64,000 nt of DNA, from positions 26,693,300 to 26,757,299 of the forward strand of contig OX465581.1 in assembly GCA_950022655.1 (NCBI GenBank), in the 5' to 3' direction. This stretch comes from Alentia gelatinosa (Eukaryota; Annelida; Polychaeta; Phyllodocida; Polynoidae). The stretch's first letter is position 1. Every line of letters starts with the position of its first letter. The notes under the pieces are model-generated. The model saw only the letters and a list, made by a program, of their open reading frames with translations. It was not told the origin of the DNA and did not search any database. A program made the position numbers and the translations under genes. Shown here in pieces: positions 30,101 to 41,205 of the stretch.

Positions 30101-31330
30101 ACCCGCTACTATAGGGGTGCCGTATAAATAATGTTCGGGTGCATTGCGCCTGTACTGAATATTCGGGCACACTGTGACTATAGTGAATGAATCAGGTCAA
30201 TAGGTACATAAAATGGCAGTTTTCTTGATATTTAGCTATGTAATAATAAGAAAACGTATTTACTGATCCCTTAGAGATGCTATTCTAGGACTTTTGATGC
30301 CATAAATATGTTATGTTGGGACATATCTATGTCATCAAAAGACACTCGGGCTCAGTAACCACGTTTTCTTTCATTAATGCGACAGTGATAGCGGGTAGTA
30401 TATCTTACATGTTTTTGCATAGTAATAAAACGATGTTCCTGTAAACGTAATCATCTGGATTCAAACACGTGACCCTGAACGTTTGCATTAAGGTGTTACA
30501 CCGAGCTATAAACACTGAGTTGTAAATATCCTGGGGCCCGTGTGAGGATCCAGATAATTATGTTTACAGGTACAACGTTTTATTTTTACTATATACCGGT
30601 ACCTCAAAACATTTATATATTTACCTTAATTAAGTTGCAAGAGCCATTTGTAGTCAAATTTAGGCACAGAATGGTCGATGTGAACCCTAGCTTTCGCTTC
30701 GACCATGGAATGCGTCTGTGAGGTTATTGCATAGCAACATGCATAGAAACATGGAAACCGGCGGGAAACCGTAATCCATATATAAATCATTGATTTTTCA
30801 GTATCTCAGTGTTGTCTTTATGTACTGCAATGTTAACGTTACCGATATCAAAGCGATAGACAATTTTCACAGGTGAATAATAATTTATTCCTGATCGCTG
30901 ATTGGTAATTCTTTTTTAATTTCTAGCTAGGTACATAAAAAACACTTTATATAACAGCTAGCCTGGTAGCCTGGCCAATGCGCTCACTCACATTGGGGCA
31001 AGGAACCCGCACAACATGCCACAAAAAATGTTAAGTCTATGGTGTTTTTTTATTAGGGGTAGGATAATATTAGGAAACGTCCTTACTGTGGACGAAATGG
31101 TTCATGTTTGAGGTCAGTCTTTGATTTCATAATGCCTGACGACATAGGCGGAAGGCAGTATGAAATCGAAGACTGACCGAGAATGAGAAGCGTTTCGTCC
31201 ACAGTGAGGACGTTTGCTTATTATTATATACCTTATATTGATAACAAAAACATGACATTTTGGTGACTTATTAAGTCACTCTCACAGTGGGTACGAACAT
31301 AATTATTACTGCACCCCTAGCAGCGGGCAG
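30101..31330. mobile_element. nested palindrome cluster (foldback-type elements)
   Basis: The outer inverted pair is 30101-30137 with 31293-31330 (ACCCGCTACTATAGGGGTGC and its complement). Inside are three more palindromes: 30249-30369 (GAAAACGT…ACGTTTTC), 30421-30590 (arms of about 40 bp containing CCTGTAAACGTAATCATCTG) and 31075-31215 (63-bp arms, few mismatches). No coding capacity was recognised. They look like nonautonomous inverted-repeat DNA elements inserted into one another. Confidence 0.75.
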
Positions 31331-31601
31331 TATTTTATAGAAATTCGCACACAGGTATATAGTAACTAGGAGCAAATAGTATGTTCATCATAGATGAATG
31401 AGCGTGCTATTATAAATCACTAACAATTAAAAGGTATAAGTTATATTTAGTTTTCTGGAACCCAATTGCATCCAGTCAACTTGCAATTTCTACAACTGCC
31501 TATCTAGGATCCAAACAAATCAAGCACCAGTGTGTCTTGAGGTATTTTGGTATTGAGTGATTGGTCATGGTCAGCTGGGCACGCCTCTGAGAGACTGTGA
31601 C
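31331..31601. other. no feature recognised
   Basis: AT-rich spacer between the palindrome cluster and the tandem duplication. Confidence 0.5.
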
Positions 31602-32258
31602 ACTGGCTCCCTGCTCTGTTCTCAATATCACAGTGAATAGCAGACAGATAGTGAAGGGATAGTTTATATGCAGTACCCTGAAAGTCTATATGGACCCCTC
31701 TAAACTCTAGATGATGTATTTAGCGCATGCAAGCACACTCTAATAAAGGCATTGGTACTCCCGTACAGGTGGTGCAACCAAACGAGATGTTGATGCCACC
31801 AAACAAAAAAATCAAGGAACAAGAAATCAAAACAAACAACGCCAAAACACTTGTGAACGAAAATTTAATTGAAAAAAGAAAGAAGAAACTCGCAACCAAC
31901 AACAACTTCAATACCAACACCACCATCAGGACTGGCTCCCTGCTCTGTTCTCAATATCACAGTGAATAGCAGACAGATTGTGAAGGGATAGTTTATATGC
32001 AGTACCCTGAAAGTCTATATGGACCCCTCTAAACTCTAGATGATGTATTTAGCGCATGCAAGCACGCTCTAATAAAGGCATTGGTACTCCCGTACAGGTG
32101 GTGCAACCAAACGAGATGTTGATGCCACCAAACAAAAAAATCAAGGAACAAGAAATCAAAACAAACAACGCCAAAACACTTGCGAACGAAAATTTAATTG
32201 AAAAAAGAAAGAAGAGACTCGCAACGAACAACAACTCCAATACCAACACCACCATCAG
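31602..32258 (+). repeat. tandem duplication, 329-bp unit, two copies
   Basis: 31602-31930 and 31931-32258 are head-to-tail copies with about six substitutions and no indel, so the duplication is recent. The unit contains an open Lys/Asn-rich frame. Confidence 0.95.
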
Positions 32259-32480
32259 AAAAAAATAGAACTTCTCATCCTTGGCAACTCAAACTTGGTA
32301 TCAATTGCAGAGACACTATCCCAACATAACAAGGTATCAATAAAACACAATACCAAATTTAGAACCCAAGAACTCCTAAGCTCCGTTCCCCTGAGTTGTC
32401 TCATGTCTGTCCCAGTTCCTCCACCGGGGTTCCGGGGACGTCGGGGGCTCCAGTGTAAACCTAGCATTAGGAAAAGGAGC
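31727..32480 (+). pseudogene. Lys/Asn-rich ORF fragment, possibly retroelement ORF1-like
   Basis: Each 329-bp copy has a frame beginning MQA(H/R)SNKGIGTPVQVV. In the second copy the frame meets a stop in an A-run after TTIRKK. One frame over it continues IELLILGNSNLVSIAE and runs to about 32480. A basic region followed by an ILGNSN block recalls the GDS-type start of SGNH-like domains in some LINE ORF1 proteins, but this similarity is weak and the identity is unknown. Confidence 0.35.
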
Positions 32481-34640
32481 TAACAACCTCACAAATATAA
32501 AATAAAAATGTTAGAAAAAATCAACATATTGAATGAGGATAACCGACAATTAGGGCATGTAGTCACCTCCGTGCAGCATCTCGTATCCTGCTATTTGTGG
32601 ACGAGCACTTCTCCCTCCAGAACCCCGCATGGTGCTACTAAGGGTATACAGTGACTGAAAAGGGCGGGGGGGGGGGGGGGGCACTTAGTTAACGCTGATG
32701 TTATGCCAATTCCAGTTCATATATCACTAAAGCCTGGATATAACACACTCGCCAAGTCTTAGTTGCACTGGTGAAGCGACGGTACATTAAAATGTATATC
32801 AGACGACTCGCAGTGGTCATCCAATTCCACGGAACAAATTTCTATGTTCGGTCTTGAGTGGGAGTTGGGAGGGGAGGAGGGGTAACAGGTACGACAGCAC
32901 CGTGTGCTAAAAGATCCCTCGACGTTGAATCGGATGAGGGGGCGACGCAGGTCATGCTATACATAGCTTCAATCCAGTTCGGGTGAACACAGTTGTCCGT
33001 GAACCACTCGCAAGGACAGACGCTGCATCAACAGAAAGGACTACAAACAATGTTTTAGAGAGAGGATTCTTTGCTTGATGTCGCGTGTGGGTTCTATTTT
33101 CAAGACATAGTGTCATAGTCTCCTCACTTGGACGGTCTGCTTTAGACACATCATGTGTGGATGAAGGGCATCCACTATTAAAAAAGGTAAGGGAGTCCTT
33201 TATTAGACAGTCCACATAGAAGAGCTATTAAAAGGGTATGTTGTAGGGGAGCTAACTCCGCAGGTCGGAATTCCGTTGTTTCGAGGTAAGGGTAACGGAA
33301 AATTGTCACAAGGTCGTTCTCTAGTTTTCATTGTCCATTAATACTTTGTGACTTTTATCATGGATTTTTTTTTAAATCCTCTCCCTACCCATGCTTTTAT
33401 CAAACACTTAGCCTAACACATAGCCAGTATACCCGGCCCTGTCTTCAAACAGATGGAGAGAACGAACAGATTAGGGGTGGATACTTTACCTATACCTGAC
33501 ACAGATAGTATATAAAATAGAGGGACATAAAAACCCACCCTCACCCACATACAAATCAGAATAATGACCCTCTCGTTTGGCCGGGTCAAAAGAGAATCAC
33601 CTTCTAATTCTTCTATTCTGTTGATGCCACTGTACCCATTGTGCACTAATTGTCAATCTAACTGTAATGATGTAGGGATGTGGTGATTGTGTATTGATTG
33701 GGTCTAGTTGGTGAGATGATCTAGACAGGAGCTAGGCATTGTTTTGGAAGTTAGGATCTAACCTGCGACATCGCTGTCACGACGAACGCCTTACTTCCGT
33801 GTTCATGTGGAGGCAACTAGTTAACTAACAACCGTAGGCCTATCTCTTTTCCTTTTTTAGCTTGTGATTAGCATATGCTAATAGATATAATTATGCGGTG
33901 TATAGTTTATATTATTGGGTGACATATCTATAGATAAATAAACAGACGTGAAGATTCTTTTCAAGTTGTTCTATTGTACCAAAGTGAGAAAGTGGTGTTT
34001 TAAATAGGTGTATCAGCCAAGATCTGGACATTTCGTATCAGTCCATTCACCACTTTCACATAAGCGTGGCGCATCGGTCGCGGTGATAACGGGTTGCGCT
34101 GGTCTTACATAACCGTGCACCACTTGCCCAAAACCAGCTTCACTGTGCCTATTCGAAAACGAGGCGTGCGACCTGGTGTGGCTTCACTGTGCAGTGGGTG
34201 GCTATGTGTAGAAGCTTAAATTCACAGATACAGCCCGTATTTTTCACAGTTTGCCTTTCTATCACACCTCCTGAGGCATAACACCTGAGTGGAGAGTCTT
34301 GACATCTGGGACAAGGTGTGAAAACACTGGACTGCTATAGTAAAGTCAAATAAGATAACCTACCAGTTGTATTACATGGGGCACTATCTCCTATCCTTTA
34401 TGAATGCTCCATTAAATTGAACTAGATACATGAATTGTGATTTTAACCATATTAAATGTTCAGCCGGCCCACCTATAATCGTAGCCCAATGCTGTTTTTT
34501 ATATCTATTTCTCATATAAATGATAGATAATTCTTATATATATAAACCATGCATTTCATATCAGGAATCTTGATAATCAATAAAATTATATGGGCAAGGA
34601 CGCTGATATTCCCTTGCCAATATCATATATTTATATTCTT
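32481..34640. other. no gene recognised
   Basis: Holds a G16 run at 32666-32681. The rest is unassigned; short frames here show no recognised domain. Confidence 0.5.
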
Positions 34641-34654
34641 TTTCATCTGTCATA

Positions 34655-34905
34655 ATGTTATATTATTCAAGAGATTTGCATCTCTTGAATTATGCTCATA
34701 CATTAGTCCAAGACCCAGAATTACATGACAATAGGAATCTCCCAACCCGCCGGAAAACTGGACTTAGACTAATCCAACCCCCCTTAAAAATGCATTATTT
34801 GACAATTGCTTTTATACACGAGCCATTACACAATGGAATAGTTTAAAGGAAATATACACCATTACCCCTGAAAAAAAGTCCTATCCTGAATGTTACTTAT
34901 AGTCT
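34655..34905 (+). pseudogene. LINE reverse-transcriptase C-terminal fragment
   Basis: Frames read YSRDLHLLNYAHTLVQDPEL… and, one frame over, FDNCFYTRAITQWNSLKE followed by a stop. The F-x-x-R-x-x-x-x-WN-x-L pattern is the usual C-terminal signature of CR1/jockey-like ORF2. Frameshifted remnant. Confidence 0.7.
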
Positions 34906-35740
34906 CCAGCTTGTGTTACAACTGGTGGCCACTGGGGTCACTTGTATTACAACAGCGCCTATTTATCCAATCCCCTATTGGTTGTGAACTGCTGCGTATG
35001 GTAGATTTCGTTACAACTACTAAACCTGTATGCTAATTAGTAAATATACTGCACGACCTGAAAAATGATTATGATTGGTCTGGACATAAATAATTCAGCT
35101 ACATGTATATACATGTGTTTAAGATACAATTAATTGATGTCGTTCATATCATTACATCTCATTATTACCTCTGTTAAAGTCACAATTGTACAAATAAGTT
35201 CATTATATTCTAGTTCAGCCACTAAAACAGGTTATCCAATTGATAAAGGGACCGGGCGGAAGAACGGCTTGCCGAGCCTGGGTATGTCTGTATAGATATT
35301 TTGATAAAAATGATCAAAAAATCAAAAAAAATATTACACCAAGAAATATCTATCACAGCCTGGCAACAAAGGTATCATTTTAATCGTCTTGAAGTATCTA
35401 AGAAGATGGGATGGTTATTTCTATAGGTCATCGCGATAGATTTGTCATAAAATCACTGTGAAGGTAGGAAGGTAACATGTTTTAATATTTTTTACTTAAC
35501 ACATTCTAAAGTTCAAGCTATCAAGGGAAGGCTTAGCCAATAAATAGGTTTATATGTATATCAACAAATAGACCAGAGTCCTAGCTTTCTAACAATGATT
35601 TATCTATGGATATCGGCCTATTATCCACAAAGCAAGAGCAATTTCCATTTTCCGAGTTAGAAAAAACTGTTTTTTTCTATGATAAATGCTCAGGAGTAAA
35701 GTCGCACGCCTCGCTTTCGTGTGACCTACATAGGCGGCCA
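34906..35740. other. no feature recognised
   Basis: AT-rich region upstream of the two-TM protein gene. Confidence 0.5.
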
Positions 35741-35744
35741 TTAC

Positions 35745-35787
35745 AAGATGGCGCCAGTGTGAAGAGGGTCTATGACACTTCATCAGG
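35745..35787 (+). promoter_or_regulatory. candidate core promoter / 5' noncoding exon of the BK-beta-like gene
   Basis: AAGATGGCGCC at 35745-35755 resembles the YY1 core-promoter motif. A donor-like CATCAG|GTAATT follows at about 35787. The first coding exon begins with an acceptor immediately before its ATG, so an upstream noncoding exon is required. Confidence 0.4.
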
Positions 35788-36224
35788 TAATTTTGGGATA
35801 TTAAGTGTAGTAAATGCGTATGGAACTATGTAATGAAATATTATATGTCTTTTTATGATAATAAGGATATTCTCCCTATCTATTTTGATAGCCACTTCCC
35901 GGGTAGTTTGCATCGAAATGCGTATATATGTTGATATAATTCCCGCTTGTATATATGCACCTTTCTGACGCAAATGAAACATTGATTTGTAAATCATTTT
36001 CTTTTTCAGAACGCGTCTGTTATTTGGTATGACATGGCATGCATCAGAGACTTCCGCTCTACATTGCAAAGGGATGTTTTCACGAGTACTCAAGCACATA
36101 CATTTGACAATTATCGAATTAAGAGCTGACTAAAACGACCCAACTAATTCATAGGACCTACATGTCAAGGCACTATCTCGGGACACACCCTATGCCCACT
36201 ATTTTGCGCTGGTTGTAATTTAGG

Positions 36225-36521
36225 ATGTCACGATGTCATGTTGACAATATAGATGTAACGCTAGTCGTATTATTTTTCATTGGAAACGGTGTATTTGTTC
36301 TTCTCTCGTTCATTATCATCCAACCTTTTCTCATAGAGAATTCTTTCAGTCCAGCAAACTGCACAGTTGAAGACATTCATTACACTGGAGATTATAAAGA
36401 CATTAAGTCAGAAGATATATGTGTGATTGTTTCCGTGTCGTATTCTGCTTCACATGAAGGACATTTTCTTGTTGTATCGAATGCTACGTTGTATACATCT
36501 GCAGAAATAACAGGCCATCAG
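36225..36521 (+). CDS. BK-beta-like coding exon 1 (TM1 and loop)
   Basis: Acceptor GTAATTTAG at 36215-36223, donor CAG|GTTAGA. Codes TM1 and the first two loop cysteines. Confidence 0.63.
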
Positions 36522-37074
36522 GTTAGACATGCATTTGTTAAACATATTCCTTGTTGTCGGATCTGTACAAAAATGCCTTGATTAACTGTGCATTATGATA
36601 TTTGATCGTTTCACGACCCGACCAATAATCATTTCTCATTTAGACACTCATCAATAAAGTCGGCTTCTAACTTTAACATTTTACATGGAAATAAGTTGTT
36701 TCCCTATAACAGTTAGGATCATAAATCTTGCTTCTTCAATATGTAGTTCTTCATAAAACACAATAAAAATTAATCAGCAGCAAGGTATGCATTTGAAACA
36801 GAGTTCAATTATTCTGTTTACAGTTGTATATGAACATCCATCCTTTACTTTCCAGTGTTCTGCGAAAAATGTGTTTGATTCCCTTGGTTATTGGACGAAC
36901 GTCAACCATTCTGGTCCATGCTGGTTCAACCCGGGTAACACGTCACAAATTCTCGCTAGGCGGCAGTTGTCGTACTGGGGGACCGTTAACAGCGCCCTCT
37001 GGCCAAGCCTCGTTATACTAGGCACCATTTCCCTCTTCATTGCTCGCAGATGTACTCCACGTCTTCAGGAATAA
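36225..37074 (+). CDS. BK-channel beta-subunit-like (KCNMB/TipE-like) two-transmembrane protein
   Basis: Two coding exons (36225-36521 and 36856-37074) join at phase 0 to 171 residues. Layout: 10-residue N-terminus, TM1 (VTLVVLFFIGNGVFVLLSFI), extracellular loop, TM2 (ALWPSLVILGTISLFIA), short basic C-terminus. The loop has four cysteines in the order and context seen in KCNMB proteins (ANCT, EDIC, QCSAK, GPCW) and four N-x-S/T sites (NCT, NAT, NHS, NTS). The motif before TM2 (W…VNSALWPSL) matches the HSLLWP block of KCNMB. Vertebrate KCNMB1 is 191 residues. Known family role: accessory subunits that tune Ca2+-activated K+ channels (or, for TipE, Na+ channels) at the plasma membrane. ATG 36225 directly follows the acceptor TTTAG|G. 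Which channel it serves is unknown. Confidence 0.65.
36522..36855. other. intron of the BK-beta-like gene
   Basis: 334-bp AT-rich intron. An alternative acceptor at 36823 would break the frame, while TTACTTTCCAG ending at 36855 keeps it. Confidence 0.6.
36856..37074 (+). CDS. BK-beta-like coding exon 2 (loop end and TM2)
   Basis: Starts CSAKNVFDS after TTTCCAG, contains TM2 and ends at TAA 37072-37074. Confidence 0.65.
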   Translation, partial: CSAKNVFDSLGYWTNVNHSGPCWFNPGNTSQILARRQLSYWGTVNSALWPSLVILGTISLFIARRCTPRLQE

Positions 37075-37272
37075 GTATTTGATACACTGTAATACATGAT
37101 AAATGCGATGTTCTTAAGAAACAGTTGCATTTATCAGTTAAATAATGTTATGATCGTACACATGTATATTACCACCATTACCGTAGTTGTATGTAAACAT
37201 ATCTATAAATGAAAAGGGTCTCATAACGATATGTTAAACTTAAACCCCAATTTGTTTAGTGATTTGTCATTG

Positions 37273-37278
37273 AATAAA
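37273..37278 (+). terminator. polyadenylation signal of the BK-beta-like gene
   Basis: AATAAA about 200 bp after the stop codon. Confidence 0.6.
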
Positions 37279-40200
37279 GGATGTTATTTACAACGTTTTG
37301 GGCGTTTATATATTTTGGCGGGACAGTAGACACATTCAATGGACATGTACCGTAATTGTAGTTGCAAGCAAATACAAGTATTAAATTGGTTTGCTAATGA
37401 ACAATGAATTTAGGGGCCGTCCTTAAAGCTGATATAAAGAAATCCCTCCTAATAGTCGTTTTATTATGTAAAAAGTTAGACCCACCTCTAACACAGCCAC
37501 CATGGAGTTGTCCCATTACACTAATTCCATATGAGGAATAAAGTAAACAGAGTAGCCAATGACTGCATTCGCAGTAAACCCCGACCTTCACCCTGACCTC
37601 CTTGCATGATATTTTCTCGCGTCTTGGGACGGCTCTTCAGTCGAGAGTTGACCTACAATCTAATGGGCCACAACCACCCTCTGGGGCTCCCTAGAGTCTT
37701 GGTAGTAGCGGTTGAGGTGGGACTAGATTGTCCGACAACTCTGACTGACATTTTTCCACGATGAGAAGTCAAGACTACATCATTGTTATATGCCAACAAG
37801 ACTCCGCCATTTTTCATTGCTGAACATCAAGGCTTAACCATTGCCTCACACTAAAAAGTCAGACTCTGACATTTTTCCATGGTGAGAAGTGAAGACTTCA
37901 TCATTGTTGCTTGGTACTCCAATAACCTTGTGCGTGAGAACTGTGATAATCTAGTTATTATAAAGCGGAAAGAAATCATACATGTACAAAGCGTCCCCTT
38001 CTCTTTTCACCTGGAGTATGTGACGAGAAGATTTAAAAATTTGGTATTTTCTTTGCTATGAGATTATTCTGTATAGTTTATTCTTTGTTTACTTATTTTA
38101 GATAAGTTTGTAGTTAATTCGCAGGTTAGTAGTATTGTTGTATCATGTATTCATGCTACATAAAAATACCATTTTTCATTATTGAAGATTCTTATCTTTC
38201 ACCTAGAAAAATCAATTGCAATTCTTTATGTAACATTGCTGTTGGGGTTCTTGGTTCGTATTTGAGATCTATGCTAGGGGCTTTATTCTGTAGTATTTTT
38301 AACTTATATATTGACTGTTTTAAAAACCAGTATTGCTTGATTTTTGCTTAGAAATGGTCAAAGTCTGTATTCTATGGTTTAGTTTTCGTGATAGCTTACG
38401 TTAAGCTAGCTCATGTCGAGAAAAACATGGGTTGATGTATTAGATACAGGATGGAGAGTGGGGGTGGTCGGTTAAATTTCTCTGGAATTTTGCATGTACA
38501 TTTTTTTATGATGGCCCTAATCAGGACCTTTCTTAATAACGCAGTTTTATTCCAGACTCAACTTAACAAAGCAAAACTCATGGTTTCATGTTGTATATTA
38601 TAATCTGTGATCTCCGAGAAAGATTTGTTCCTTTTTCATTTGAGTCACCAGACTATAGGTCAGGAAGGCATATTAGGGACTTAGGTGGGATCCGGATTTA
38701 AATAGTGTTTCCCTAAAAATTCTTATAGATTGACTTGTGCTGCTTATCTAATTAGTTTAAGTAAGCATTTATTTGTAATTAATAACTAAAGGAAAAACAT
38801 TGTTTGAAATTATAAGGTAAAAATATTGCATCATTTCCAATATAGCCTTACTTCTCCGTTTTCTGCCTACCACGACAATGCTTTAACATATGCCACATAT
38901 AGCAAAAAGGAGATTAACCTGGGCTTTGATTTTACTTCCATATGGAATTCTATGGAATCTTCACTCATATTCTAGAAGTCAAACATTTTGCCTAAATTTT
39001 AGCATGATTTCAGAGAAAATATATCTAAAATGAAAACAGATAAATCGCCTCAATGAATCCAAAATATGTATGGCAATAAAGCCCATAATCTCTGGTTTAA
39101 TATGGTACCCTTTGTAAATATGTATCTCTTTTACAGCCTAAGTTATGAGAACTTTTGTATAGCAAGTCAAAAATAACTAGTTTTCAGTCCCCAATATGGT
39201 TGCGAGGCCTATAGTGACAGACGTCAAATTTTAGCCAATGTGAAAGCCATAAAATTATGTTTATTGGTTTGCTTGGGTAGTTTTACATCAATTTGTTCAA
39301 CTAAACTTACTTTGATTTACTTCACTAACATGTTTATCAGTTGAACTATCATGCTATGCTGCCTGGTCGATTCAGGGAGCTTACTCTTCTCGATTATATC
39401 TTTTCAAAAATCTTAAATTTCCAAGAGGCTTTGTCACAGCATTCCACAAAAGCTATATTGTGAAAAAATTGATCTGGATGGGACAAAAGGGCTGCTACAT
39501 GAAAAGTGATGCCCTCGTTCCATTTTGAGAAAGCATACCTTTTGCCTGTGTGAAAACAACCCTCTAGTTCAGACATTATAAAACATTCAACTAGGATACA
39601 AACTATTAGAATAATCAGATAAACAGTCATCTTTTTCACACTCTTAACTTGCACTTCCTTTCATTTGTCATTTTTCTTATTCTTTCTCCTATCTGATTAC
39701 ATTTTGCCTTCACTTTCTTCTGCAGTCTCAATGAGAGTTTCAGTGACATCAGGATCAACGATGGACCTTGTTAATATGTTCCTAATGTTCCCTAGTTCTG
39801 ATACTCATGTTGAGGGAAGAATGAGACTCCGGCACTATATTGACTAGCATGTCAAGTCATTATTTTGTTTGTATTTGGGACAGGCACCGATATTGGATGT
39901 TTTGTTTGTTCAGCTATTTGTTATAATCTTTTTGTTTAATCTTTCTGTTGTGACTCTTCTCAAACTCCCCATGCTAATTATCTGAAATTGGGCTACTGAC
40001 AAGGCGCATGTGATGGTACTAGCAATTTCTTAGCACTCCACAGTAAGTTGCCATTTCTGAGTCCCCTTTGTTTGTTTGTTTTTTCAAGCAAGCTTTTATT
40101 TCTGTTTCCATCAGCAGTTTCAGATTTTACACGTCTTCATATGAACAATTCTGTCAATCACCAATAAAAGGATTGCATTACATTGTGGTATGTTTTTTTG

Positions 40201-41205
40201 CTCCTATGTTTAAAAAAAATGTTTTAACTATTTATTTAATATGTATGCAAGGTAAATATCAATATTACTCATGTTTTTTGTCACAAAAAACCCAGTTTAC
40301 ATTGTTCAGATTGAGCACAGCATATCCACTAAAGTATTTTATTATGTGACTGAAACAGCAACTTAGAATTATAATCTCTCTATAGTAGAGTGAGAAAATC
40401 ATTTGTTTTCTGTGAAAAGATTTTCTCTATGTTCGTCTTCATATATTTTTTTTGGTATTTTCCTTCAGAAATCACACATTGCAAACTCTGTAGAGGCAAT
40501 TCTTTTTTGGTAGGGTAAGGTTTTACTAGCTTTGGGGGGGGGGGGGGGGGCATAACCAGAAACATGCCTCTTTTGTTTTGGCCTAAGAGACTACCATAAA
40601 AAATTATCAATCAGTAAGCCATTTGTATTTGAAGGTATCAAAAATGTTTCAATAAACCTAGAGAATGGATTTAATAGTTATTCTCAAATATCGTCAGCAG
40701 GAATAATAATCAAGATATAGAAATTTACATGTGTGAATAGATGGAAACTGATTACTTATTAAAACTAAATTCTAGTATGAAAATCAATGTATCATAATGC
40801 ATTAAGAATATCTTTTGATCTAGTTCTGTATGGGTCTGAGTGTGACAGATTCAATTATGTGGTCAGTGGAGGAAGGTAAGGAGTGTGTATATTTGTGTCA
40901 TCAGGGTGCTAATATGGCGTGACTCGATTGAGGTAGACTGGAACATTCGCTTGTATATTACTCTGCATCAACTACGCCGGGTATACGACCACGAAGATCA
41001 AAATCATAGTTATATTGTGTACTCATTTGTTTTATCTAATACATTTCCTAAGTCATCTATTCAAATTAAAGACAAATGCGGGTATGTATCACAGTGCACT
41101 CTATTTCTATACTCCGAACAAAATTTTAAACAGGTGCTGCCCTCTGATTTCATGAAAATATTGCATTTTCCAAGTGACACCAATAATTAAGCCACTAGCT
41201 TCTCC
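37279..41205. other. no confident gene
   Basis: AT-rich. Contains a SINE tail at 39262-39330 and a G17 run at 40534-40550. A minus-strand frame at 39654-39394 begins with a signal-peptide-like hydrophobic run, and a plus-strand frame at 40885-41190 is 101 codons; neither has recognised similarity. Confidence 0.45.
39262..39330 (-). mobile_element. SINE tail fragment
   Basis: TTTGCTTGGGTAGTTTTACATC then AATTTGTTCAACTAAACTTAC parallels the reverse complement of the SINE tail at 12565-12620. Confidence 0.6.

Noticed and set aside
39394..39654. Minus-strand 86-codon frame with signal-peptide-like start (MTVYLIILIVCILVEC)
   Set aside because: AT-rich sequence gives hydrophobic frames by chance. 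No splice sites, homology or neighbouring exons support it.
40885..41190. Plus-strand 101-codon frame
   Set aside because: No recognised domain, and its 3' end overlaps repeat sequence shared with 42.75 kb.
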